NCBI GenBank assembly: GCA_036446455.1
Contig: JAZFSZ010000154.1
Coordinates: forward strand, 1 to 12,824
Direction: 5' to 3'
Length of the DNA: 12,824 nucleotides
Source: JAZFSZ01 sp036446455
GTDB lineage: Bacteria > Pseudomonadota > Gammaproteobacteria > Acidiferrobacterales > JAJDNE01
A model generated the notes under the pieces. The model made no database searches. It saw only the letters and a list, made by a program, of their open reading frames with translations, and was not told where the DNA came from. The stretch's first letter is position 1. Every line of letters begins with the position of its first letter. A program made the position numbers and the translations under genes. Below are positions 5,885 through 12,375 of this stretch, piece by piece.

Positions 5885-7291
5885 ATGAATATTTGTCCCG
5901 TGATTCTGTCAGGAGGCTCCGGAACCCGGTTGTGGCCGCTGTCCCGGGAATACTATCCCAAGCAATTGCTGGCCCTGACCGGTGAGCGAACGCTTTTACA
6001 GGAAACCGGCCGTCGCCTCGATGGTATCGAAAATGTCTTGCCGCCGATTGTAGTCTGTAATGAGGAACATCGATTTCTGGTTGCAGAGCAACTACGAGAG
6101 GTGAATGTCATTCCAGCCTCTATCATTCTGGAACCGGTTGGGCGCAATACCGCACCGGCCCTGGCTCTGGCAGCCATGTCGCTATTGGAAAAAGGCGTTG
6201 ATCCGGTAATGCTGGTGATGCCTGCTGATCACATTATATCCGATGTCGCTACCTTTCAGTCGGTCGTAAAAGAAGGAGCGAAACTTGCCGCGAAAGACCG
6301 GCTGGTCACGTTTGGCATCGTGCCAGACTCTGCGGCTACCGGTTATGGTTATATGAAGACAGGTGATGGCACTGACGTGGATGCCTTTGTCGAAAAACCT
6401 GATGCCGAGACTGCGAAAGTCTATGTCGATTCTGGTGATTATCTCTGGAATAGTGGTTTGTTCATGCTGAAAGCATCGGTGTGGATGGAGGAGCTACATT
6501 GTTTCCGTTCTGATATAGCCGTTGCGGTTAAAAAAGCGCTTAAGAACGGCAAGGAGGATCAGGACTTTTTCCGGGCGGACCAGGAATTATTTAAAAAGTG
6601 CCCCAGTGATTCCATCGACTACGCTGTAATGGAGAATACTGCTCGCGCGTCTGTGCTTCCCCTTGCTGCTGGTTGGTCGGATATTGGAGCCTGGTCATCG
6701 CTGTGGGAAGTCTCGGAAAAGGATAGCTCGGGCAATGTGCTCGAAGGGGATGTGATAGCGCACAATACAAATAATACTATGGTTATTGCTCAACATCGTG
6801 TGGTGGCTACCGTCGGCGTGGCAAATTTGATTATTGTCGAGACCCCGGATGCGGTGCTGGTTTGTCATAAAGAACAGGCCCAGGATGTCAAAGAGATAGT
6901 GACCCGACTGAAAGATGGCAATCGAACTGAGTACCAGATACATCGCAAGGTCTATCGCCCTTGGGGCAGTTATGAAGGTGTCGATGCGGGAAATAATTTT
7001 CAGGTTAAACGCCTCATTGTAAAGCCGGGCGCCGCCCTGTCTCTGCAATCACACAAGTACAGAGCAGAGCACTGGGTTGTGGTTCGCGGAAAGGCCAGGG
7101 TAACACGGGGGGAGGAAGTGCTGGAGTTGGAAGAAAATGAATCAACCTATATTCCGGTCGGCATGAAACATCGTCTGGAAAACCCGGGTTCATCTCCTTT
7201 GGAAATAATCGAAGTCCAGTCCGGGAGCTATCTTGGAGAAGATGACATCGTTAGATATGAAGATATTTACGACCGAGTGACAAAAAAATGA
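5885..7291 (+). CDS. manC: Mannose-1-phosphate guanylyltransferase / mannose-6-phosphate isomerase (bifunctional, type II)
   Basis: The 468-residue protein joins two activities. The N-terminal nucleotidyltransferase (about 1-340) makes GDP-mannose from mannose-1-P and GTP; it shows LSGGSGTRLWPLSR (8-21), the sugar-site FVEKPD (168-173) and SIDYAVME. The C-terminal cupin (about 355-465) is of the type that isomerises fructose-6-P to mannose-6-P; it shows RPWGSYE (358-364) and QSHKYRAEHW (388-397). The metal-site Gln388, His390, Glu395 and His396 are kept, but many relatives have His at 391 and 392 where this one has Lys and Tyr. Phosphomannomutase, needed between the two steps, is not in the window. 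The gene starts 17 nt after hldD with no clear ribosome-binding site and its TGA overlaps the gmd ATG. It feeds gmd and fcl. AlgA, XanB and ManC names are all used for this family. Confidence 0.94.
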   Translation: MNICPVILSGGSGTRLWPLSREYYPKQLLALTGERTLLQETGRRLDGIENVLPPIVVCNEEHRFLVAEQLREVNVIPASIILEPVGRNTAPALALAAMSLLEKGVDPVMLVMPADHIISDVATFQSVVKEGAKLAAKDRLVTFGIVPDSAATGYGYMKTGDGTDVDAFVEKPDAETAKVYVDSGDYLWNSGLFMLKASVWMEELHCFRSDIAVAVKKALKNGKEDQDFFRADQELFKKCPSDSIDYAVMENTARASVLPLAAGWSDIGAWSSLWEVSEKDSSGNVLEGDVIAHNTNNTMVIAQHRVVATVGVANLIIVETPDAVLVCHKEQAQDVKEIVTRLKDGNRTEYQIHRKVYRPWGSYEGVDAGNNFQVKRLIVKPGAALSLQSHKYRAEHWVVVRGKARVTRGEEVLELEENESTYIPVGMKHRLENPGSSPLEIIEVQSGSYLGEDDIVRYEDIYDRVTKK

Positions 7292-8421
7292 AGAAAAAAG
7301 CGCTGATTACAGGAATTACCGGGCAAGATGGTGCGTATCTGGCGGAATTCCTGCTTGAGAAAGGCTACGAGGTCCATGGATTGAAGCGCCGCACCTCATT
7401 ATTTAATACCGACCGAATTGATCATCTGTATCAGGATCCTCATGAAACGGACATAAAGATGTTTCTTCATCATGGTGATATGACAGATTCCAGCAGCCTT
7501 ATCCGGATTATCCAGCTGGTACAACCAGACGAGATTTACAATCTGGCGGCACAGAGTCATGTGCAAGTGTCGTTCGATGAGCCAGAATATACCGCTGATT
7601 CGGATGCGATTGGTGCATTAAGATTGCTGGAAGCGATCAGAATTCTCGGTCTGGAAAATAAAACACGCTACTATCAAGCGTCGACATCAGAGTTGTATGG
7701 CAAAGTCCGGGAAACTCCACAAACGGAAAAAACGCCTTTTTATCCCCGTTCACCCTATGCTGTTGCCAAGCTTTATGCCTACTGGATAACCGTCAATTAC
7801 CGGGAAGCATATGGAATGTATGCCTGCAACGGTATCCTGTTTAATCATGAGTCGCCTGTTCGCGGTGAAACATTTGTGACACGCAAGATTACACGCGCCC
7901 TGGCGCGCATCCGCCTCGGTCTGCAGGATTGCCTGTACCTGGGAAATCTTGATGCAAAGAGAGATTGGGGCCACGCCAAAGACTATGTTGAAATGCAGTG
8001 GCTTATGCTGCAGCAAGATGAACCCGACGATTTTGTTATAGCCACGGGGCTACAAAACAGTGTTCGCGATTTTGTTAATAGCGCAGCAGCCCGGTTAGGC
8101 ATAACCATTGAATGGCAGGGGGAAGGTTTAAATGAAACCGGAACCGTCGCAGCCATATCAAATGATGAAATCAGTGAACATATATTCCGCCAATTGAAAC
8201 CGGGCGACACTATCGTTCGCGTTGATTCTAAATACTTCCGACCCACAGAAGTGGAAGCGCTCCTTGGGGATCCCACCAAGGCAAAGGAAAAACTGGGCTG
8301 GACACCAAAAATATCTTTTAACGATTTAGTCTCAGAGATGGTGATCAGGGATCTGGAGTCTGCAGAACGCGACGAATTGGTAAAACGGCACGGCTTTTCA
8401 GCTTACGATTATCACGAATAA
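7288..8421 (+). CDS. gmd: GDP-mannose 4,6-dehydratase
   Basis: This enzyme converts GDP-D-mannose to GDP-4-keto-6-deoxy-D-mannose, the first committed step to GDP-L-fucose (or to GDP-rhamnose and related sugars). The 377 residues compare with 373 in E. coli. The Rossmann motif TGITGQDGAYL (8-18) is of the dehydratase type. The catalytic Thr133 and Glu135 lie in ASTSELYGK, and Tyr157 and Lys161 in SPYAVAK, at the same numbers as in E. coli. FNHESPVRGETFVTRKI (185-201) and the GNLDAKRDWGHAKDYVE block (219-235) are strong family markers. Translation starts in a 4-nt ATGA overlap with manC, which implies coupling. The following fcl gene shows that the product is most likely carried on to GDP-L-fucose. 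No anomalies are seen. Confidence 0.96.
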   Translation: MKKKALITGITGQDGAYLAEFLLEKGYEVHGLKRRTSLFNTDRIDHLYQDPHETDIKMFLHHGDMTDSSSLIRIIQLVQPDEIYNLAAQSHVQVSFDEPEYTADSDAIGALRLLEAIRILGLENKTRYYQASTSELYGKVRETPQTEKTPFYPRSPYAVAKLYAYWITVNYREAYGMYACNGILFNHESPVRGETFVTRKITRALARIRLGLQDCLYLGNLDAKRDWGHAKDYVEMQWLMLQQDEPDDFVIATGLQNSVRDFVNSAAARLGITIEWQGEGLNETGTVAAISNDEISEHIFRQLKPGDTIVRVDSKYFRPTEVEALLGDPTKAKEKLGWTPKISFNDLVSEMVIRDLESAERDELVKRHGFSAYDYHE

Positions 8422-8426
8422 TTAGC

Positions 8427-9482
8427 ATGGATAAAGATTCAAAAATATATATCGCGGGACACAGGGGGCTTGTTGGATCCGCAATCCTTCGCCGGTTGGG
8501 AGAAAAAGGGTACACAAATATTATTACCCGGTCTCACGGGGAGCTTGATCTTACCGAGCAAGGCGCAGTGCAGGAATTTCTCAATAACGAAAAACCGGAA
8601 TATGTCTTTCTTTGTGCAGCAAAAGTGGGCGGCATACTCGCTAACAAAACATATCCGGCTGAATTCATCCACCAGAACGTGGTGATTCAGGCCAATATCA
8701 TACACGAATCGTATAAGTCCGGAGTCAGGCGACTCTTGTTTCTGGGGTCATCCTGTATTTATCCGCGAGAATGCCCTCAACCAATGAAAGAAGAGTATCT
8801 GTTGACTGGATCACTGGAGCAGACAAACAGGCCTTACGCGGTCGCCAAGATTGCCGGTATTGAAATGTGTTGGGCCTATAATCGGCAATACAGAACACAG
8901 TATCTCGCTATTATGCCGACTAATCTGTACGGCCCAGGTGACAACTATGATCTCGAGAATTCACATGTTTTGCCAGCCCTGATACGCAAAATGCATGAAG
9001 CAAAACTATCAAGTGCGCAAAGCGTCAGCATCTGGGGCACGGGTAAACCAATGCGGGAGTTTCTGTATAGCGACGATCTGGGTGATGCTGCGGTATTTCT
9101 GATGGATCTTGCCGACAAGAAATTTGCCACACTTCTTGGCACCGGGTCCACCGGTCTCAGCCTGCGGTCAAATGGATCGGCGCCTTCATCTATCACGCCT
9201 CAATTCTCACCACCCCTGATAAATATTGGCGTTGGTAAAGAAATATCAATAAAAGAACTGGCGCTATTGGTGCGGGACGTAGTTGGATATACGGGTAAAC
9301 TTTTTTGGGATAGCACCAAGCCTGATGGGACTCCAAGGAAACTGCTGGATGTAGACAAAATAACAGAACTTGGGTGGACTTATCGGACATCACTGAAGGA
9401 TGGTATCAAGAAGGTGTATAAAGAATACCAACAGCGTGTGAATCGCGATAAACCAGTACAAATTCAAGACCAACAAAAATGA
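8427..9482 (+). CDS. fcl: GDP-L-fucose synthase (3,5-epimerase / 4-reductase)
   Basis: This enzyme takes GDP-4-keto-6-deoxymannose through two epimerisations and an NADPH-dependent reduction to GDP-L-fucose. The short-chain dehydrogenase features are clear: AGHRGLVGSAI (10-20), LGSSCIYP (106-113), and Tyr137 and Lys141 in RPYAVAKIAGIE. Cys110 and His180 (NSHVLPALIRK) fit the epimerase acid/base pair. KPMREFLYSDDL (207-218) is a further family signature. At 351 residues it is about 30 longer than the E. coli enzyme (321). The excess is a Ser/Thr/Gly/Pro-rich stretch at about 236-263, between the DLADKKF helix and the conserved INIGVGKEISIKEL, probably a surface loop. It begins 5 nt after gmd without a good ribosome-binding site, and its stop overlaps the galU start. 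Product identity is firm; the effect of the loop is unknown. Confidence 0.95.
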   Translation: MDKDSKIYIAGHRGLVGSAILRRLGEKGYTNIITRSHGELDLTEQGAVQEFLNNEKPEYVFLCAAKVGGILANKTYPAEFIHQNVVIQANIIHESYKSGVRRLLFLGSSCIYPRECPQPMKEEYLLTGSLEQTNRPYAVAKIAGIEMCWAYNRQYRTQYLAIMPTNLYGPGDNYDLENSHVLPALIRKMHEAKLSSAQSVSIWGTGKPMREFLYSDDLGDAAVFLMDLADKKFATLLGTGSTGLSLRSNGSAPSSITPQFSPPLINIGVGKEISIKELALLVRDVVGYTGKLFWDSTKPDGTPRKLLDVDKITELGWTYRTSLKDGIKKVYKEYQQRVNRDKPVQIQDQQK

Positions 9483-10354
9483 TGAAAATAAGAAAGGCAG
9501 TGTTCCCCGTCGCGGGTTTGGGAACAAGGTTCTTGCCTGCCACCAAGGCGAGCCCCAAGGAGATGCTTCCAATCGTCGACAAACCACTGATTCAATATGC
9601 AGCGGAAGAAGCAATCGCAGCCGGAATTGATCTTCTGGTTTTTATTACCGGTCGTGGCAAGAGAGCGATAGCAGACCATTTTGATGTTTCATACGAGCTG
9701 GAAGCAGAGCTGAAACAACGACAGAAACTGGACCTTCTGGACGAAGTGCGGGGGGTTTTACCTGAAAATATTGATGCCGTATTTATTCGCCAACCGATGG
9801 CGTTGGGTCTGGGCCATGCTGTGTTTATGGCCAAAAGCGTGATTGGGGATGAACCGTTTGCGGTATTGCTGGCGGATGATTTAATTGATAGCGCCAAACC
9901 CTGCCTGTCGCAAATGGTTGATGTGTATAACGAATACGGCGGCAGTGTACTTGGGGTGCAGGATGTTCCCAGAGAACAGATCAGCCAGTACGGTATTGTC
10001 GAAACAAAAGAGAACCCCGTCACTCGGGGATTGACCCGGATCATCGGAATCATAGAAAAGCCTGACCCGGTCGATGCGCCCTCTACGCTTGGTGTGGTGG
10101 GTCGGTATATTCTCTCACCAAAGATATTTTCTTACCTCGAGAATACGAAAGCGGGCGCAGGTGGGGAGATTCAGTTGACTGATGCCATCGCCGGTTTGTT
10201 AAATGATGAGCCAGTATACGCTTACGAGTTCGAAGGTACGCGATATGATTGCGGCAGCAAACTGGGGTATCTCAAGGCAACGGTACAATATGCTTTAAAG
10301 CATAAAGAACTTGCGGATGACTTCCGCGCATTCCTGAAAGAACTCAACACGTGA
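9479..10354 (+). CDS. galU: UTP-glucose-1-phosphate uridylyltransferase
   Basis: This enzyme makes UDP-glucose from glucose-1-P and UTP, supplying the lipopolysaccharide outer core, capsule and other glucans, and UDP-galactose or UDP-glucuronate through further enzymes. The 291 residues are typical (E. coli 302). The N-terminal nucleotide-binding PVAGLGTRFLPATKASPKEM (10-29) is followed by LPIVDKP (30-36). IIEKP is near residue 193, and GAGGEIQLTDAIAGL and EGTRYDCGSKLGYLKA are diagnostic of the bacterial GalU/GtaB family, which differs from RmlA and GlgC. Two ATGs occur in tandem (9479 and 9482); the first overlaps the fcl stop as ATGA and either could be used. It lies inside the same + strand operon as the heptose and fucose genes, which fits a role in cell-surface polysaccharide synthesis. 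Confidence 0.95.
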   Translation: MMKIRKAVFPVAGLGTRFLPATKASPKEMLPIVDKPLIQYAAEEAIAAGIDLLVFITGRGKRAIADHFDVSYELEAELKQRQKLDLLDEVRGVLPENIDAVFIRQPMALGLGHAVFMAKSVIGDEPFAVLLADDLIDSAKPCLSQMVDVYNEYGGSVLGVQDVPREQISQYGIVETKENPVTRGLTRIIGIIEKPDPVDAPSTLGVVGRYILSPKIFSYLENTKAGAGGEIQLTDAIAGLLNDEPVYAYEFEGTRYDCGSKLGYLKATVQYALKHKELADDFRAFLKELNT

Positions 10355-10374
10355 CCGTTATCGGACTTTAGTCT

Positions 10375-10926
10375 ATGGAAAATATTAACGCTCAATCTTC
10401 TCGGCAGATACTACAGGAAGCGGAGTGCCTGTACTCGACCGCAGAGGTTGAAGTGGTGATTAATGCCATGGCGCAAGCCATAACCAAGGAATATGCTGCG
10501 GATGATCCCATTGCCGTCTGCGTACTCAATGGTGGCGTGGTGCTGTTCGGCAAGTTATTGCCTTTGCTGGGATTTCCGCTTGAAACCGATTATGTCCATG
10601 CAACGCGTTATACCAATAACGAGCCGGGAGAGGATCTTGAATGGATAGCCGGGCCCATTCATGACCCCAAGGGTCGCACGATTTTATTGATTGAAGATAT
10701 TCTGGATGAAGGCACCACCCTGGAAGGTATTGTCCATTATTACGTCAACGCAGGTGCGAATCGCGTTGTAACAATCGTACTGGTTGTGAAAGATCGAGAT
10801 CGTCCAACCGATATCAAGGCAGATATAGAGGGGCTACGGGTACCAGATCGTTACGTGTTTGGATACGGCATGGATTACAAGGGTTACCTCAGGAATGCAC
10901 CGGGCATTTACGCGGAGAAGGAGTAA
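10375..10926 (+). CDS. hpt: Hypoxanthine-guanine phosphoribosyltransferase
   Basis: This purine salvage enzyme joins hypoxanthine or guanine to PRPP to give IMP or GMP. The 183 residues fit the type I phosphoribosyltransferase fold. VCVLNGG (48-54) is the pyrophosphate loop, the PRPP-binding loop LLIEDILDEGTTL spans 104-116, and the C-terminal VPDRYVFGYGMDYKGYLRN (156-174) is the purine-base pocket typical of 6-oxopurine enzymes. VVKDRDRP (137-144) holds the conserved Lys that contacts O6 of the base. The start ATG, 20 nt after galU, lacks a clear ribosome-binding site. The next gene, which probably releases hypoxanthine, starts 3 nt downstream; the pair makes functional sense. A guanine- or xanthine-preferring variant cannot be excluded from sequence alone. 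Confidence 0.9.
   Translation: MENINAQSSRQILQEAECLYSTAEVEVVINAMAQAITKEYAADDPIAVCVLNGGVVLFGKLLPLLGFPLETDYVHATRYTNNEPGEDLEWIAGPIHDPKGRTILLIEDILDEGTTLEGIVHYYVNAGANRVVTIVLVVKDRDRPTDIKADIEGLRVPDRYVFGYGMDYKGYLRNAPGIYAEKE
10918..10923 (+). promoter_or_regulatory. Shine-Dalgarno site supporting a TTG start
   Basis: AAGGAG lies within the last codons of hpt, 6 nt before the TTG at 10930. It is the main evidence that this rare start codon is used, as the encoded N-terminus (MASIAIIGGSG) is exactly right for the family. Confidence 0.8.
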
Positions 10927-10929
10927 GCC

Positions 10930-11691
10930 TTGGCCTCAATAGCAATCATTGGCGGTAGCGGCCTTACTAATTTAAAGAATCTAAAGATTATACGCCGTGA
11001 AGTGGTGCGTACACCTTATGGTGAGCCATCCGCGCCGATGGTATTTGGTGAGATTGAAGGCATTGAAGTTGCATTCCTGCCGCGCCACGGTCCGCGCCAC
11101 AGCATTCCGCCACATGAGATTAATTATCGGGCGAATATCTGGGCGCTGAAGAATGCTGGCATCACCCGTGTGATTGCGATTGCCGCAGTCGGTGGTATAA
11201 GTGAGAATTATCGCACACCGCGTTCCATCGCCATTCCCGATCAGATTATTGACTATACCTATGGCCGCGAACACACGTTTTTTACAGGCGCAGATAAACA
11301 GGTAACACATGTAGATTTTACCCACCCCTATTGCGATGAATTGCGATTGAGTTTAATTGAGGCGGCTGCCAGGATCGACCTGGCGGTAATAAATAAAGGC
11401 ACCTATGGTGCCACCCAGGGTCCGCGCTTTGAAACCGCGGCGGAGATTCTGCGTATGGAAAAAGAGGGTGCCGATGTCGTTGGAATGACCGGCATGCCAG
11501 AGGCAGGTCTCGCACATGAACTTGATCTGTGTTATGCCGCTATTGCTTTGGTGGTCAATCCGGCGGCCGGCAAAAGTGAAAGCAAGATTACACTGAAAGA
11601 AATTGATCAGTATCTGGAAAGCGGTATGCGTGAGGTACGTCGCTTGCTGGAATCAGCTATTGTGGTATGTGCGAAAGAACGCAGTCACTAG
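10930..11691 (+). CDS. S-methyl-5'-thioinosine phosphorylase (MTA phosphorylase family)
   Basis: The 253-residue enzyme belongs to the trimeric purine nucleoside/MTA phosphorylase family. Motifs are AIIGGSGL (5-12), the phosphate-site RHG (52-54) with PPHEINYRANIWAL (60-73), TQGPRFET (162-169) and GMTGMPEAGLAHEL (185-198). MTA phosphorylases that accept adenine bases normally carry Asp at the purine site (TDYD); here the equivalent stretch reads VVNPAAGKS with Asn210, as in 6-oxopurine-specific enzymes. DYTYGREHTFF (108-118) recalls the Pseudomonas methylthioinosine phosphorylase. The likely reaction is therefore 5'-methylthioinosine plus phosphate to hypoxanthine and 5-methylthioribose-1-P, in recycling of MTA from polyamine or homoserine-lactone synthesis. 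A deaminase making the substrate is not in the window. The start is TTG. Its stop codon lies within a CTAG shared with the opposing gene. Annotation as generic MtnP or PNP is the alternative. Confidence 0.85.
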   Translation: MASIAIIGGSGLTNLKNLKIIRREVVRTPYGEPSAPMVFGEIEGIEVAFLPRHGPRHSIPPHEINYRANIWALKNAGITRVIAIAAVGGISENYRTPRSIAIPDQIIDYTYGREHTFFTGADKQVTHVDFTHPYCDELRLSLIEAAARIDLAVINKGTYGATQGPRFETAAEILRMEKEGADVVGMTGMPEAGLAHELDLCYAAIALVVNPAAGKSESKITLKEIDQYLESGMREVRRLLESAIVVCAKERSH

Positions 11692-12296
11692 TTTGTGCTG
11701 ACTTCAATCTGCTTTACCAGAACCAGAACGCCGAATTTGGGATGGTCAAAATACTGCACCTCATTTGATCGTATTCGACGTCGCTCGCGCAATTGATACG
11801 CAATCCGCTGCAAATCATCTGTGTTCCCCGCCAGAAAAAACGAATTCGAGATTTTTTGCTGAAAAATCAGATTCAGATCCACATGCAGGAAGCGACTCAC
11901 AAAGAACTTTATTGTGCCATCGAGTTCGCCGTTTTCGGTAGTCAGACGTATCAATCTGGCATCAGACTGTGGGTCGGCATTCTGCACCCACTGTTTGTGC
12001 GTCAACAATCGATAATTTCCATCCGCATCCAACACTGCCCGCGCATTAGTCAGATCTGATTCCTCCGACGGTGCACTCCTTATCTCAACCGCCTTGTCGA
12101 TATCAACGAGCTCCGGGTTAATACGCTCGTTTATCCAGAGCTCATTGCCCTCCAGTTCGTTTTGTATGTTCTGGAATACCATTACCTCGATTTCATAAGT
12201 CTTTGGGGGTGGTACGTTGGTAGCGGTGGGTGCCTTTTCGGCCTGGGCAAGAATCGGGAGCAGAAAGAGGGTAATGAATATCAGCGGTTTTCTCAC
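11688..12296 (-). CDS. csiV: CsiV-family periplasmic protein
   Basis: Starting from GTG at 12296-12294 the product has 202 residues and an immediate signal peptide: RK, a hydrophobic core (LIFITLFLLPIL) and AQA with probable cleavage after residue 19. An ATG 51 nt further upstream would add a polar N-terminus before the signal peptide and has no ribosome-binding site, so GTG is preferred. Family features are YEIEVMVFQNI (34-44), NYRLLTHKQWVQ (94-105) and the C-terminal RRRIRSNEVQYFDHPKFGVLV (172-192, in two parts). In Vibrio cholerae, CsiV is a peptidoglycan-binding protein that works with LpoA to activate PBP1A; that role is inferred here by family only. The gene faces the operon tail to tail and lies divergent to the deformylase gene. 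Domain assignment is fairly secure, while function in this organism is untested. Confidence 0.82.
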   Translation of the reverse strand: MRKPLIFITLFLLPILAQAEKAPTATNVPPPKTYEIEVMVFQNIQNELEGNELWINERINPELVDIDKAVEIRSAPSEESDLTNARAVLDADGNYRLLTHKQWVQNADPQSDARLIRLTTENGELDGTIKFFVSRFLHVDLNLIFQQKISNSFFLAGNTDDLQRIAYQLRERRRIRSNEVQYFDHPKFGVLVLVKQIEVSTN

Positions 12297-12375
12297 GGTA
12301 GTTCCAGATAGTCTTTCGTTAAATCGGAGCCTATAGTATGAACACATTTGTCTCTAAATTCGAGAGGAGTTGTTT
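12297..12375. promoter_or_regulatory. Divergent intergenic region, possible overlapping promoters
   Basis: These 79 nt separate two genes with opposite start sites, so promoters for both must lie here or close by. The best + strand -10 candidate is TATAGT (12332-12337), one base off consensus but without a good -35 box. On the - strand TACTAT (complement of 12333-12338) overlaps it and also lacks a convincing -35. The boxes would compete if both are real. Weak prediction. Confidence 0.3.
12363..12369 (+). promoter_or_regulatory. Shine-Dalgarno site of the deformylase gene
   Basis: AGAGGAG lies 6 nt before GTG at 12376 and supports that codon as the start; no in-frame ATG occurs until the ninth codon (KMGDP), which would remove part of the conserved N-terminus. 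Confidence 0.8.

Noticed and set aside
6695..7048. Open frame of 117 codons on the - strand inside manC
   Set aside because: No recognisable motif or ribosome-binding site, and it is opposite conserved cupin and transferase sequence.
9592..10053. Open frame of 153 codons on the - strand inside galU
   Set aside because: It lies fully opposite a conserved gene, is rich in Ser, Arg and Pro as expected for an antisense shadow frame, and shows no domain.
12297..12347. Longer CsiV start at the ATG on the - strand at 12347
   Set aside because: It adds 17 polar residues before a clear signal peptide and has no ribosome-binding site. The GTG at 12296 puts the signal peptide at the N-terminus.
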